The notes beneath the pieces are model-generated. The model was not told the origin of the DNA. It was given only the letters and a program-made list of their open reading frames with translations, and searched no databases. Below are positions 14,541 through 23,481 of a stretch of DNA of 64,000 nucleotides, in pieces; the stretch's first letter is position 1, and the number at the start of each line of letters is the position of its first letter. Location: assembly GCF_046533115.1 (NCBI RefSeq), contig NZ_JAJQRC010000013.1, forward strand, positions 11,702-75,701, in the 5' to 3' direction. The stretch is from JAIRMO01 sp046533115. Lineage in GTDB: Bacteria; Spirochaetota; Spirochaetia; Treponematales; Breznakiellaceae. A program made the position numbers and the translations under genes.

Positions 14541-16310
14541 ATGAAAGGATTTCTTTATCAGCAGAAACCCGCAAAACGCCGTCGGCCGAAATTTTTAGTT
14601 CTGCGTAAGCCTAAATATCGTAGTTTTTCGGATATTATTACCCTGGTAAAGCGGGGAATGCGCCGGATCGGCTTGTGTTGTCTTGACTTTCTTCGGCATG
14701 AAGCTTTTGTTCCTAAATTGGCCGCGTTCTTGTGTTTTGGGGGGATTTTATTTGGGGCGGCTTTCCTGGTTTATTTTGCCATAGCTTCCCCCGCGGTTCC
14801 CCCTGAAAATCTGGTCTCGGCCCTGAAAGACGTGGCCGCCTATTATCAGGATCCGGGGAATTCCTATGCCTCCTCGGTGGTGGTACTTCCCCCGGAGGAA
14901 GAACAGGAGTGGGCGGTTTTATCTACCTACCCGGCCCAGGAAGATCCCATGGGCGCCGGTACCCAGGTTGAAGACCGATCCTCCGATATTGAATACCATA
15001 TCCGGCCCGGGGAAACCCTGTCGGAGATCGCTTATACCTACAATATTTCCTATGAAGCCCTTGCCTATTACAACAATATAACCAATGCCAACCGGATCCG
15101 GGTGGGAACGATGATCCGGATTCCCTCCCTAGAAAACGTTAAAGCCCTGGAAGTGGAGTTGGCCTCCCGGCCCCAGCGGGTCCAGACGGCGCCGGTAAAA
15201 ACGGTTACCAAAACCGTCAAGATCGCCTATGAAAGCAGAAACAACGGGGATGTGAGCGGTTCCGGGATAACCGTGCAGTTTTCCATTGTGGATCCTCCCC
15301 CGGAGTCATTCCAATCCTTTGAATGGAATTTCGGGGACGGAAAACGGGGGTTCCGCCCCAATCCGAGTTATGAATATACGATTCCCAAAACCTATGTGGC
15401 CAGTTTAACCGCCCGGGACGCGGCGGGAACGGTTTACAAATCCAACCCTCTGTATATCGACATACCCCATCCGGGTTCTGTAGTAGAACACAGTACCACC
15501 AAATTTATCACCCTGTCCTCTCCGGATGAATATTTTGTGATATACGGGAGCATCAGCAAGGTTTCCCGGTATCCGGATATTGCTTCGGCTCCCCTGGATC
15601 TGAGTGAATCCGACCAGTTTTTGACCAAGATCCGGTTTAAAAGACCGGGTTTCTACGGTATTACCGCCCGGGAAGCCGACAACCGGGAACAGTATTATTC
15701 GGTTTTTGTCAGTCCGGTTCCCACCATGCATGCGGATGTGGCCACGGAGAACTATAACTGGTACCGTACCCAATACAATACCGGTACCCAGTCCAACTGC
15801 GGTCCCGCATCGGCTTCCATGGCCATCGGATGGTCCCTGGGCAAATATTTTTCCGTTTCCTCGGTGCGCCAGGCCATAGGTTGGCATGGGGACGGGGGTA
15901 CCAGCTTTGAAGAACTCATCCGGGTTATCAAGGCCCAGGGGGCCACCGCCGCTATTCAGCCCCTGAAGACGGTTCAGAATATCAAGGACGTAATCGACTC
16001 GGGCAGCATCGCCATTGTCCTTTTCCATACCAGCGGCGTCAGGGCAACCCGTTCCGACCCCGCGTCGGACCTATTCGGAAAGTATTACAACGATTCGGTG
16101 GGGCATTATATCATCATTAAAGGCTATTCCCTGGACGGTGAGTATTTTGTCATCCACGATCCTATTCCCAGCGATTGGGCGGTTAATAGTTTCCGTTACG
16201 GCGACGAACTCAGCATGATAGGCCGCAACCGGTATTACGCCTCGGCGGAGCTCCTGAACTCCCTGCGGCGGCGGGATATGATCGTGGTCCCCCGGCAGAT
16301 GGGGCCTTAG
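14541..16310 (+). CDS. Envelope protein with LysM, PKD-like and C39-type cysteine peptidase domains
   Basis: 589 residues from the ATG at 14541, preferred because GGAG lies 9 bases upstream; the ATG at 14526 has none. Order of parts: a basic cytoplasmic N-terminus, one membrane helix (~57-80), a linker, a LysM domain (~151-196, YHIRPGETLSEIAYTYNIS), a PKD-like beta-sandwich (~245-305, FEWNFGDGKRGF), a second beta region, and a C-terminal C39-like papain-fold domain. Candidate catalytic residues are Cys in SNCGPASASM (~419), His in VGHYIIIKGYS and Asp in FVIHDPIP. It would sit on the outer face of the cytoplasmic membrane, bind peptidoglycan by LysM and cut or cross-link a peptide. No bacteriocin transporter is nearby, so it is not a leader-processing transporter peptidase. 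Confidence 0.85.
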   Translation: MKGFLYQQKPAKRRRPKFLVLRKPKYRSFSDIITLVKRGMRRIGLCCLDFLRHEAFVPKLAAFLCFGGILFGAAFLVYFAIASPAVPPENLVSALKDVAAYYQDPGNSYASSVVVLPPEEEQEWAVLSTYPAQEDPMGAGTQVEDRSSDIEYHIRPGETLSEIAYTYNISYEALAYYNNITNANRIRVGTMIRIPSLENVKALEVELASRPQRVQTAPVKTVTKTVKIAYESRNNGDVSGSGITVQFSIVDPPPESFQSFEWNFGDGKRGFRPNPSYEYTIPKTYVASLTARDAAGTVYKSNPLYIDIPHPGSVVEHSTTKFITLSSPDEYFVIYGSISKVSRYPDIASAPLDLSESDQFLTKIRFKRPGFYGITAREADNREQYYSVFVSPVPTMHADVATENYNWYRTQYNTGTQSNCGPASASMAIGWSLGKYFSVSSVRQAIGWHGDGGTSFEELIRVIKAQGATAAIQPLKTVQNIKDVIDSGSIAIVLFHTSGVRATRSDPASDLFGKYYNDSVGHYIIIKGYSLDGEYFVIHDPIPSDWAVNSFRYGDELSMIGRNRYYASAELLNSLRRRDMIVVPRQMGP

Positions 16311-16343
16311 TACCACCTCATATTATGTGGGAAGAAGAGGCTA

Positions 16344-16503
16344 AACCACGAACGACACGAACATCACGAACTTTTGCTTTGATATTCCGGAATTTATATC
16401 TGAATTCTCTTCTTTGTTCGTGGGAAAATAGGAAAGAACTATCGGTTAAAACGCCAATTTGTCTTTGTTTCTGTTCGTGTAGTTCGTGAGGTTTGTGGTT
16501 AAA
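16344..16503 (+). repeat. Dispersed palindromic intergenic repeat family A, copy 1
   Basis: Begins AACCACGAACGACACGAAC and ends GGTTTGTGGTTAA, so the ends are inverted repeats of each other. The centre contains GATATTCCGGAAT, CTGAATTC and AACGCCAATTTGTC blocks shared with copies at 35674-35826 and 43088-43239. CACGAAC occurs three times at 9-base spacing at the start. It lies between the convergent C39-protein and ychF genes. A CCTGCGTAACATG motif follows at 16520-16532. Confidence 0.8.
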
Positions 16504-16534
16504 ATCTCTTCGTGGGACCCCTGCGTAACATGAA

Positions 16535-17659
16535 TTATACATTAAACTTAAAAAACATCACGTCCCCGTCTTGAACGATATATTCTTTGCCCTCAATGCG
16601 GTATTTTCCCGCTTCCTTGATCTTGGCCTCGCTGCCGTATTGGACAATATCGGCGTAGGAGTAAACCTCGGCCTTGATGAAGCCCTTCTCGAAATCCGTG
16701 TGGATCACCCCCGCGGCCCGGGGGGCGCTGTCCCCGGCGCGAATGGTCCAGGCCCGGCATTCGTCGGCGCCGGCGGTAAAAAAGGTCCGCAGCCCCAAAA
16801 GCCGGTAGGCCGCGTGAACCAGGGCGGTAAGGCCCGATTCTTTTAGCCCCAATTCCGCAAGAAAGGCTTTTTTTTCTTCCGGGTCCTGGATATCCGCCAG
16901 CTCCGCCTCGAATTTGCCGGAGATCACCACCGCTTCCGAGCCCTCAGCGGCGGCCCACCCGGCGACCGCCGCTATCAGGGGGCTGCCCCGGCCCTGGGCA
17001 AAGGCCCGGACCCCCGCTTCGTCCACATTGCAGACATAGAGCTGGGGTTTAAGGGTGATAAAGAAACAATCGTAAACTGCGGCCCGCTCGTCGCCGGTGA
17101 GGGGAACCGACCGGGCGGGGATGCCCTGTTCCAGGGCCGGGGCCAGCTTGTCCAGGACGGCCAGGGCGGTTTCGGTGGCCTTCTGATCCACCTTGGCCTG
17201 CACCCGGAGGCTGTGCCGGAGCCGTTCCCGGCGTTTTTCCAGGGTATCCAGGTCCGCCAGGGCCAATTCAATGTTGATCACCTCCATGTCCGACTCGGGG
17301 TCCACCCGGTTATTCACATGGACAATGTCGGGGTCATCAAAGCAACGAACTACCTGGGCAATAACCCCCACTTCCCGGATATGGGAGAGGAACTGATTGC
17401 CCAGGCCTTCCCCTTTGGAGGCCCCCTTTACCAGGCCGGCGATATCCACAAATTCCACCACGGCGGGGATGGTCTTGCGGGGTTTAAAGATCTCCGCCAG
17501 GGTAAGGAGCCGTTCATCCGGTACGTCCACGATCCCCACGTTGGGATTAATCGTACAAAAGGGATAATTAGCCGCCTCCGCCGGGGCGGAGCTTAGGGCC
17601 GAAAAAATGGTGGACTTGCCCACATTGGGGAGCCCCACGATACCGCAGTTAAGTGCCAT
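16535..17659 (-). CDS. ychF: Ribosome-associated Obg-family GTPase/ATPase YchF
   Basis: 374 residues, the usual length. G1 motif GLPNVGKST at residues ~8-16, the switch region NYPFCTI, DVPDERL, and the G3 motif VDIAGLVKGASKGEGLG (DIAGL) are all clear. The NxxE version that gives this family ATP preference fits YVCNVDEAG. A C-terminal TGS domain ends with IVQDGDVMFFKFNV. YchF/OLA1 proteins bind the ribosome and affect translation and stress responses. The promoter directly upstream (17666-17694) puts the predicted transcript start at the A of the ATG, so this mRNA may lack a 5' leader. Confidence 0.96.
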   Translation of the reverse strand: MALNCGIVGLPNVGKSTIFSALSSAPAEAANYPFCTINPNVGIVDVPDERLLTLAEIFKPRKTIPAVVEFVDIAGLVKGASKGEGLGNQFLSHIREVGVIAQVVRCFDDPDIVHVNNRVDPESDMEVINIELALADLDTLEKRRERLRHSLRVQAKVDQKATETALAVLDKLAPALEQGIPARSVPLTGDERAAVYDCFFITLKPQLYVCNVDEAGVRAFAQGRGSPLIAAVAGWAAAEGSEAVVISGKFEAELADIQDPEEKKAFLAELGLKESGLTALVHAAYRLLGLRTFFTAGADECRAWTIRAGDSAPRAAGVIHTDFEKGFIKAEVYSYADIVQYGSEAKIKEAGKYRIEGKEYIVQDGDVMFFKFNV

Positions 17660-17665
17660 GGTCCT

Positions 17666-17694
17666 ATTGTACGGACCGATCCCGCCGAGGTCAA
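17666..17694 (-). promoter_or_regulatory. ychF promoter, predicting a leaderless mRNA
   Basis: On the minus strand TTGACC (17694-17689) and TACAAT (17671-17666) are separated by 17 bases. Only 6 bases lie between the -10 box and the ATG at 17659, so the usual start point coincides with the start codon. No ribosome-binding sequence is present. Confidence 0.7.
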
Positions 17695-17705
17695 CCGTCC
17701 CTCCC

Positions 17706-17740
17706 TTGATATTTAATGCGTCAAATACTATTAATAGTAT
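17706..17740 (+). promoter_or_regulatory. Promoter with overlapping 16-base palindrome ahead of the MFS-HEAT gene
   Basis: TTGATA (17706-17711) and TATTAA (17729-17734) have a 17-base spacer. The -10 box lies inside a perfect palindrome, ATACTATTAATAGTAT (17725-17740), a plausible repressor site. The ATG at 17743 is 8 bases after the -10 box, so the transcript would have almost no leader. Confidence 0.55.
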
Positions 17741-17742
17741 AT

Positions 17743-20022
17743 ATGACCGCCATGCTTTCGCCCTATCGTCTTGGTAAGGCCCGGGATTTATACAATATCT
17801 TTAATGTCTTTAACTCTCTGTCGTGGTCCTTTTTAGCGGGTAATATCATTACCCTCTTTGCCATGCGGCTTAACGCATCCGCCACCACCCTGGGGCTCCT
17901 GAATGCCCTGATCTATGTGGCCTTTTTTTTCCTGCCCCTGGGGAAACTCCTGGCAAAGCGGTTTTCCATCATCCGGATCTACAGCAGCGCCTGGTGTATC
18001 CGGGCCATCGTCATGATCCCCCTGGTTTTCGTGCCCCTGGTGGTTTCCTCGGGCCGCCATGATCTGGCCCTGGGGATTATCATCCTGGGGGTGTTTGCCT
18101 TTAATGCCAGCCGGGGCATAGGCATGATCGGGAACAATCCGGTGCTGAACCTTTTGGCCATAGGCCCGGATCGGGGCAGCTATATGACCCAGATCCAGGT
18201 GATTAACAGCGCCGTGGGGATGTTTGCCGGTTTTATCATCGCCATCCTCCTGGGCCGGGAGCCGCCCCTCTACCTCTACTCCGTTATCATCCTCTTGGGT
18301 ATCCTGGGGGGAATTTTCAGCGGGTTCCTGGTAAACCGGCTGCCGGAACCGGAAAAAACCACCGGGAAAGAACCGGTCAATTTTTTCAACATGCTCCGGG
18401 AGTCCTTTGCCAAGGCGCCCTTCCGGCACTTTATCATCATATTGTTTTTGGTCGCCCTGGTGTCCGCCATTGCCCGGGCCTTTCTCGTGGTGTACAGCCG
18501 GGAGGTGTTTTTTCAGGGGGACGGTATGGTCTCCCTGTATTCGGTTTTTGGGGGGCTCGGGGCCCTGATGGTGGGGCTGATCATCAAATTCCTCGTGGAC
18601 CGCATAGGGGTCAAGCCTATCTATCTGGTTTGTACGATTATGGGACTGACCGGGATGATCCCCATCGTGTTTTTCCCCCGGGGAGCGGTGGAAAACCTCT
18701 CGACGGTGATCCTTTTCCTGACTTTTCTGCATTTTATCGTGAATTTTGGATTTCTGGGCGCCGAAGGGATAGCCCAGACCTATTTTTTGGCCCTGGTTCC
18801 GGAAAAGTACATGTTGGACATGGGGATCGTATATTTTTTCGTTTTCGGCGTCGCCGGGGCCGGGGGGTCTTTCCTGGCGGGTCTGTTTCTGGACATCTTT
18901 TCGTTTGTGGGAATTCCCGTGTTTGTCTCGTTTAAAATTTTGTATGCCCTCCTCATCGGCATCACCGTCCTTATCCTGGTCATGCAAAAAAGCCTTACGG
19001 CCCTGGGTTCCCTCCCCTTTAAGGGCGCCATAGAGGTGATGTTTTCTTTCCGGGACCTGCGGGCCATTACCCTGTTGGACAAGCTCAATAAAACCAATGA
19101 CGGGGAGGAGGAAGAAGCCCTGCTGGGGGCCCTCCATGATACGCCCTCCCAGTTATCCATAAAAGGGCTCCTGGACCGGGCGAAATCCCCCCGGCTTTCT
19201 ACCCGCAGCGAATCCCTGCGGGCCCTGGAAAACCTGGATACCCTCAGCGAAGATGCGGAAAAGGCCCTGATCAACGATACCATCAACAACCCCTATACCA
19301 CCGCTTATATTTCCGCCCGGATCCTGGGGGATCACCGGGTCTATTCCGCCATCCCTATCCTGCGGGAATTGGCTGTTTCCCAGGATTATATGCTGGCCGG
19401 GGAAGCGATCATTGCCCTGGCAAAACTCAGGGACGAAGCCTTCCGCCCTGAAATAGAGCAGATCATCCTGCAAACGGAAAATCCCCGGCTTAAAATCATG
19501 GGGGTGGAGGCCTTTGGAATCTACGGATCTCCCAATTCCCTTTCGATACTGCTGGACATCCTCAGGCAAACCAATCCCCCGCCCTATCTTCGGGACGAGG
19601 TGATCCTGGCCATGGCGAGTATCCTCCAGGTACAGAACCAGTTTTATCCCCTGCTGCTCCGTTTTTTGGAAGACGAATCCCAGATTACCACCCTCTGTAT
19701 AGACGAAGCGGAATCGGCCTTTGAATTTTATGCCTCTATCCATGGCCATAAGCTGAATCCGCGGAAAAAACCCGAAAAGGCCCACCTATATAAACAGGCC
19801 CAGGGGCTGCAGGCCGCCATTTCGGCCTATGCCGGGGAATTAAACGGGGCACTCCTCTCCCGGTGGATCATGGATCTTCCCGACAGCCTCTGCGATCCCA
19901 TATCCCAACTGGTGCTGTCCGAGGCGGTTCTGGATGATGAGCTTAACGCCTATGGCCGCCTGCGGCTTTTGGCCTCCCTCTGGACTGCCCGGAAACTGCG
20001 GCAGTGGTCAAAGGAGTTGTGA
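17743..20022 (+). CDS. MFS transporter fused to a C-terminal HEAT-repeat domain
   Basis: 759 residues from the ATG at 17743; the in-frame ATG at 17716 lies inside the promoter, and one at 17752 is also possible. Residues ~1-420 hold about 12 membrane helices of a major facilitator protein, with weak family motifs (LLNALIYVAFFFLPLGKLLAKR). Residues ~465-680 are short paired helices with the HEAT pattern: AISARILGDHR-like, AIPILRELAVSQDYMLAGEAIIALAKLRDE, RLKIMGVEAFGIYGSPNSLSILLDILR. HEAT repeats bind protein partners, so the tail is probably a cytoplasmic docking surface. Standard MFS proteins end near residue 420. The gene abuts an SH3-type lipoprotein gene and an ABC-F gene on the same strand. 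Substrate unknown. Confidence 0.82.
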   Translation: MTAMLSPYRLGKARDLYNIFNVFNSLSWSFLAGNIITLFAMRLNASATTLGLLNALIYVAFFFLPLGKLLAKRFSIIRIYSSAWCIRAIVMIPLVFVPLVVSSGRHDLALGIIILGVFAFNASRGIGMIGNNPVLNLLAIGPDRGSYMTQIQVINSAVGMFAGFIIAILLGREPPLYLYSVIILLGILGGIFSGFLVNRLPEPEKTTGKEPVNFFNMLRESFAKAPFRHFIIILFLVALVSAIARAFLVVYSREVFFQGDGMVSLYSVFGGLGALMVGLIIKFLVDRIGVKPIYLVCTIMGLTGMIPIVFFPRGAVENLSTVILFLTFLHFIVNFGFLGAEGIAQTYFLALVPEKYMLDMGIVYFFVFGVAGAGGSFLAGLFLDIFSFVGIPVFVSFKILYALLIGITVLILVMQKSLTALGSLPFKGAIEVMFSFRDLRAITLLDKLNKTNDGEEEEALLGALHDTPSQLSIKGLLDRAKSPRLSTRSESLRALENLDTLSEDAEKALINDTINNPYTTAYISARILGDHRVYSAIPILRELAVSQDYMLAGEAIIALAKLRDEAFRPEIEQIILQTENPRLKIMGVEAFGIYGSPNSLSILLDILRQTNPPPYLRDEVILAMASILQVQNQFYPLLLRFLEDESQITTLCIDEAESAFEFYASIHGHKLNPRKKPEKAHLYKQAQGLQAAISAYAGELNGALLSRWIMDLPDSLCDPISQLVLSEAVLDDELNAYGRLRLLASLWTARKLRQWSKEL

Positions 20023-20027
20023 GTCTT

Positions 20028-21407
20028 ATGAAAAGTAACGGAATAATATTGAGGATAAGCCGGGGCAAACCGCTGTTCCGGGCGCTGTTGGTTTGCGCGG
20101 CCTGCTGGTGTAGTATCTTGTTTGGATCCTGCGAACGGCATCTCGGCTGGGGGGTGCTGCTATGGGCTACGGAAGATCCCGCGGTGCCCTCGGGAACCAT
20201 CCTGCCGGTCTATATCAAGTCCAATTTAAACCAGGTTTGGGTGGCGGGCATTCCCCGGGAATACCAAACCGGGGACGGGGAGAATAAATTTGAAATTCCC
20301 CTCTGGCAGCTTGCATTCCTGAAAACAAAGGGCGCCGCCCAAAAATATGCGGCGGCCTTTGCCGAATATGCCAACACCTATGCCGAAATTTTGCAGGACG
20401 GGCTTCCTATCCGGGACACCCCGGATAACAACGCCCGGCGGGTATACCGCCTTAAATTAGGGCAGATAATCAAGATCCTCTCCCGGGAAGAGGGGGTCCC
20501 CGCCATAAGTACCACCGGAGAGCCCCTGCCCGGGGACTGGGTCCAGGTTCTTACCGAAGACGGTACCATCGGGTACTGTTTTTCCTACCGGCTTAAAATT
20601 TTTGAGCATACCGGGGGGGTATTGGCCGCAACCCCGGACACGGCGGAAGCCGCCCCGGACCCGGATCTGGAATATGTCTTGTCCAAAACCTGGTCCCCCG
20701 AATTCTACCTTACCATGATTTCGGAGCAAAAGATAAATATCGACGAGTTTGGGAAGCAGTGGCAGTTTTTGCCCGGTCAGGAAACGGGTATTGCCCGGAT
20801 ATACCACCCCGACGTGGATAAAACCTTCTCCTATTCCGGAATCCGGCGTACCGGGAACCGCGCCTGGCGTTTCGAGGGGGCCTCCCTCCAGATGAGCCTC
20901 CAGACGGATACGACCCTGGCAGTGCAGTACAGTGAAAATAAGGGCGCCCTCCAGACCCTGCTTTTTGTGGCCCTGCCCTCCACGGTACCGGATATTATCA
21001 CCCAGGAACTGGGCCGCCGGGATGCCCTTTTCGAGATCCTCTATATCCAAGGCCCCCATTTCACCAGTACCAATTACGGAAGCCTCACCTTTGGGGCCGA
21101 GGGGACCTTTACCTGGTCTGATTACGATCTCCTGACCCCCCAGGTAATTTCCCCCGCCTCCCGGGGAAGCGGGACCGTAGACCTGGGGCTTTTCCTAGAC
21201 CGTTCCCTGGCGGACCGGTACGACGGGGCTTTGTCCTTCCGTTTTGACGGAGAGGGGGAACCGGGTACCGCGGCCAATTTTTTATATACCCTGGATGCCC
21301 TGGGGCTCCGCTTGGAATATGTACCGCCGGGTAATGTGGTGGATACCACTGTTACCCGCCGGGCGGTTTCACCGGTTATTATCTACTTTTATAAGACGGA
21401 AAATTGA
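20028..21407 (+). CDS. Lipoprotein with SH3-like domain, function unknown
   Basis: 459 residues from the ATG at 20028, with AAGGAG 11 bases upstream inside the end of the previous gene. The N-terminal signal ends in a lipobox (SILFGSC), so it is likely a lipoprotein. Residues ~110-190 resemble a bacterial SH3 domain: GLPIRDTPDNNARRVYRLKLGQIIKILS followed by GDWVQVLTEDGTIGYCFSYRLKIF. The C-terminal ~270 residues are beta-rich and unrecognised. Bacterial SH3 domains often bind cell-wall or peptide ligands. Only 5 bases separate it from the MFS-HEAT gene and 3 bases from the ABC-F gene, so the three probably share a transcript. Confidence 0.75.
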   Translation: MKSNGIILRISRGKPLFRALLVCAACWCSILFGSCERHLGWGVLLWATEDPAVPSGTILPVYIKSNLNQVWVAGIPREYQTGDGENKFEIPLWQLAFLKTKGAAQKYAAAFAEYANTYAEILQDGLPIRDTPDNNARRVYRLKLGQIIKILSREEGVPAISTTGEPLPGDWVQVLTEDGTIGYCFSYRLKIFEHTGGVLAATPDTAEAAPDPDLEYVLSKTWSPEFYLTMISEQKINIDEFGKQWQFLPGQETGIARIYHPDVDKTFSYSGIRRTGNRAWRFEGASLQMSLQTDTTLAVQYSENKGALQTLLFVALPSTVPDIITQELGRRDALFEILYIQGPHFTSTNYGSLTFGAEGTFTWSDYDLLTPQVISPASRGSGTVDLGLFLDRSLADRYDGALSFRFDGEGEPGTAANFLYTLDALGLRLEYVPPGNVVDTTVTRRAVSPVIIYFYKTEN

Positions 21408-21410
21408 GCC

Positions 21411-23465
21411 ATGGGTTTTATCCAGGTTACCAAAACCTCCCTTGCCTTTGGCGATCGGGACATCCTTAAGGATATCAATATCCATCTGGCGGAGGGGTCC
21501 AAGGCGGCTTTGACCGGGGCCAATGGGTCGGGAAAGTCTACCCTGATGAAGATCATCGCCGGAAAACTCTCCGCCGACTCGGGGGAGCGGGCGATCCAGA
21601 AATCAAGCCGGGTCTCCTACCTTCCCCAGTCGGGGATTATCCACCGGGGCCGAACCCTTCGGGAGGAGGTGGAAACCGCCTATGCCCCGGTATTTTCCCT
21701 GCTGGCGGAGATGGAAAACCTGGGCCGGGCCCTGGAAAGCGCTGTCAGGGACGATGGGAAAACCGCGGCCCTGCTGACAGAACATCAGCGCCTCCAGGAA
21801 GCGGTAGAAAATTCCGGCTATTATCAGCGGGATCAGCAGATCTCCATGGTATTAACCGGTCTGGGGTTTTCCCTTTCCGATACGGACCGGCAGGTGGAGG
21901 AGTTCTCCGGGGGCTGGCAGATGCGGATAGCCCTGGCCAAGGTACTTCTGGAAAAATCCGACATCCTGCTCCTGGACGAACCCACCAATTATCTGGATAT
22001 CGAGGCCCGTTCCTGGCTGGAGGGGTGGCTCCGGAATTTTTCCGGGGGATACCTTATGGTATCCCATGACCGCTATTTTTTGGACATGACCGTGACCGAG
22101 GTGTACGAACTCTTCCAGGGGACCCTGACCCGGTATGCGGGGAATTATACCGCCTACGAGGGGATCCGCCGGATCGAACTGGAAAGCCTCATGGCCCGGT
22201 ACAAGGCCCAGCAGGAAGAGATCGCCAAGACCGAGGCCCTGATCCGCCGGTTCCGGTACAAGGCCACCAAAGCGGCCTTTGCCCAGGAGCTTATCAAACG
22301 GCTGGAAAAAATAGAGCGGATCGAGATCCCCGAATCCTTTAAGAAGATCAGCATCGCCTTTCCGCCGCCCCCCCATGCGGGGCGTATCGCCCTGACCATG
22401 GAGGGCCTGGGGAAAAGTTACGGCAGCCTCCGGGTCTTGCGCGGCCTGGATCTGACCCTGGAATCCGGGGAAAAGCTGGTGGTGGTGGGTCCCAACGGTG
22501 CGGGGAAAACCACCCTGCTGCGGATCCTTGCTGGGGACGACACGAATTTTGAGGGGCGGCTCCAGTACGGCGCGGGTATATCGGTGGGGTATTTTTCCCA
22601 GGACGCGGCGGAGGCGATGACCGGGTCCCAGAAGGTCCTGGAATTTATGGAAGCGGAGGCCCCCACCGCGCTTATTCCCAAGGTGCGGGATATGCTGGGA
22701 AGTTTCCTTTTCAGGGGGGACGACGTGTACAAGAGCATTTCGGTCCTCTCCGGTGGGGAGAAAAGCCGCCTGGCCCTCCTTAAAATGCTCCTTAAACCCA
22801 TGAACCTCCTCCTCCTGGACGAACCCACCAACCACCTGGATCTCTACTCCAAGGATATACTCCTGGATACGTTAAAAAAATTTACCGGGACCATCATCTT
22901 TGTCTCCCATGACCGGGCTTTTATGGAGGCCCTCTCCACTAAAACCCTGGCACTCTTCCCCGGAGGCTCCGGGGTACCCCGGCTTTTTTACGGAAATTAC
23001 GGCTATTATCTGGACCGCCTGGCCCGGGGGGAGCTGCCGGGGGAGGGGATTGCTCCGGAGCCTTCCGCCGGGACCCAGGCGGTCCAGCCCGGCCCCCCGG
23101 AAGCGCGGGAGCCGGCGGCCGGTGCAGGCCGGGAGACCGTGGCCGGAGAAGGGCGGGAAGCCGCCGGGGGAAATCCCCGGGTTATCCTGATCAAGGCGTC
23201 CACCGCGGCGGAACAGCGGGAGGCGGCAAAGCAACGCCAGGCCCGGCTCCGCAGGCTGGAGCGGGAGGAGGCGGAGATCCTCAAACACCTGGCGGAGCTG
23301 GAGGCGGAAAAGGCCCATCTGGAAGGGGAACTCGCCCGGCCCGAGATCTATGCCAACGGGGAAAAGGTCCGGGAGATACGGGCCAAACTCCGGGAAACCG
23401 CTGCCGGAATTGAAACCAAAACCCAGGAGTGGGAAGCAAAGGCTGAGGAAATTGGCGGGACTTAG
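21411..23465 (+). CDS. ABC-F family ATPase (Uup/YheS/Ettα-like)
   Basis: 684 residues with two complete ABC ATPase domains and no membrane helices. Domain 1: Walker A GANGSGKST (~36-44), signature EFSGGWQMRIALAK, Walker B LLLDEPTNYLD, and H-loop VSHDRYF. The linker has the ABC-F interdomain helices (RFRYKATKAAFAQELIKRL core). Domain 2: Walker A GPNGAGKTT, signature LSGGEKSRLALLK, LLLDEPTNHLD. The C-terminus is a Gly/Ala/Pro-rich linker followed by a charged coiled coil (~600-680), as in Uup. ABC-F proteins act on ribosomes, relieving stalls or giving antibiotic protection. The specific subfamily cannot be settled by eye. Confidence 0.93.
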   Translation: MGFIQVTKTSLAFGDRDILKDINIHLAEGSKAALTGANGSGKSTLMKIIAGKLSADSGERAIQKSSRVSYLPQSGIIHRGRTLREEVETAYAPVFSLLAEMENLGRALESAVRDDGKTAALLTEHQRLQEAVENSGYYQRDQQISMVLTGLGFSLSDTDRQVEEFSGGWQMRIALAKVLLEKSDILLLDEPTNYLDIEARSWLEGWLRNFSGGYLMVSHDRYFLDMTVTEVYELFQGTLTRYAGNYTAYEGIRRIELESLMARYKAQQEEIAKTEALIRRFRYKATKAAFAQELIKRLEKIERIEIPESFKKISIAFPPPPHAGRIALTMEGLGKSYGSLRVLRGLDLTLESGEKLVVVGPNGAGKTTLLRILAGDDTNFEGRLQYGAGISVGYFSQDAAEAMTGSQKVLEFMEAEAPTALIPKVRDMLGSFLFRGDDVYKSISVLSGGEKSRLALLKMLLKPMNLLLLDEPTNHLDLYSKDILLDTLKKFTGTIIFVSHDRAFMEALSTKTLALFPGGSGVPRLFYGNYGYYLDRLARGELPGEGIAPEPSAGTQAVQPGPPEAREPAAGAGRETVAGEGREAAGGNPRVILIKASTAAEQREAAKQRQARLRRLEREEAEILKHLAELEAEKAHLEGELARPEIYANGEKVREIRAKLRETAAGIETKTQEWEAKAEEIGGT

Positions 23466-23481
23466 GAGAGAAACTGACTGG

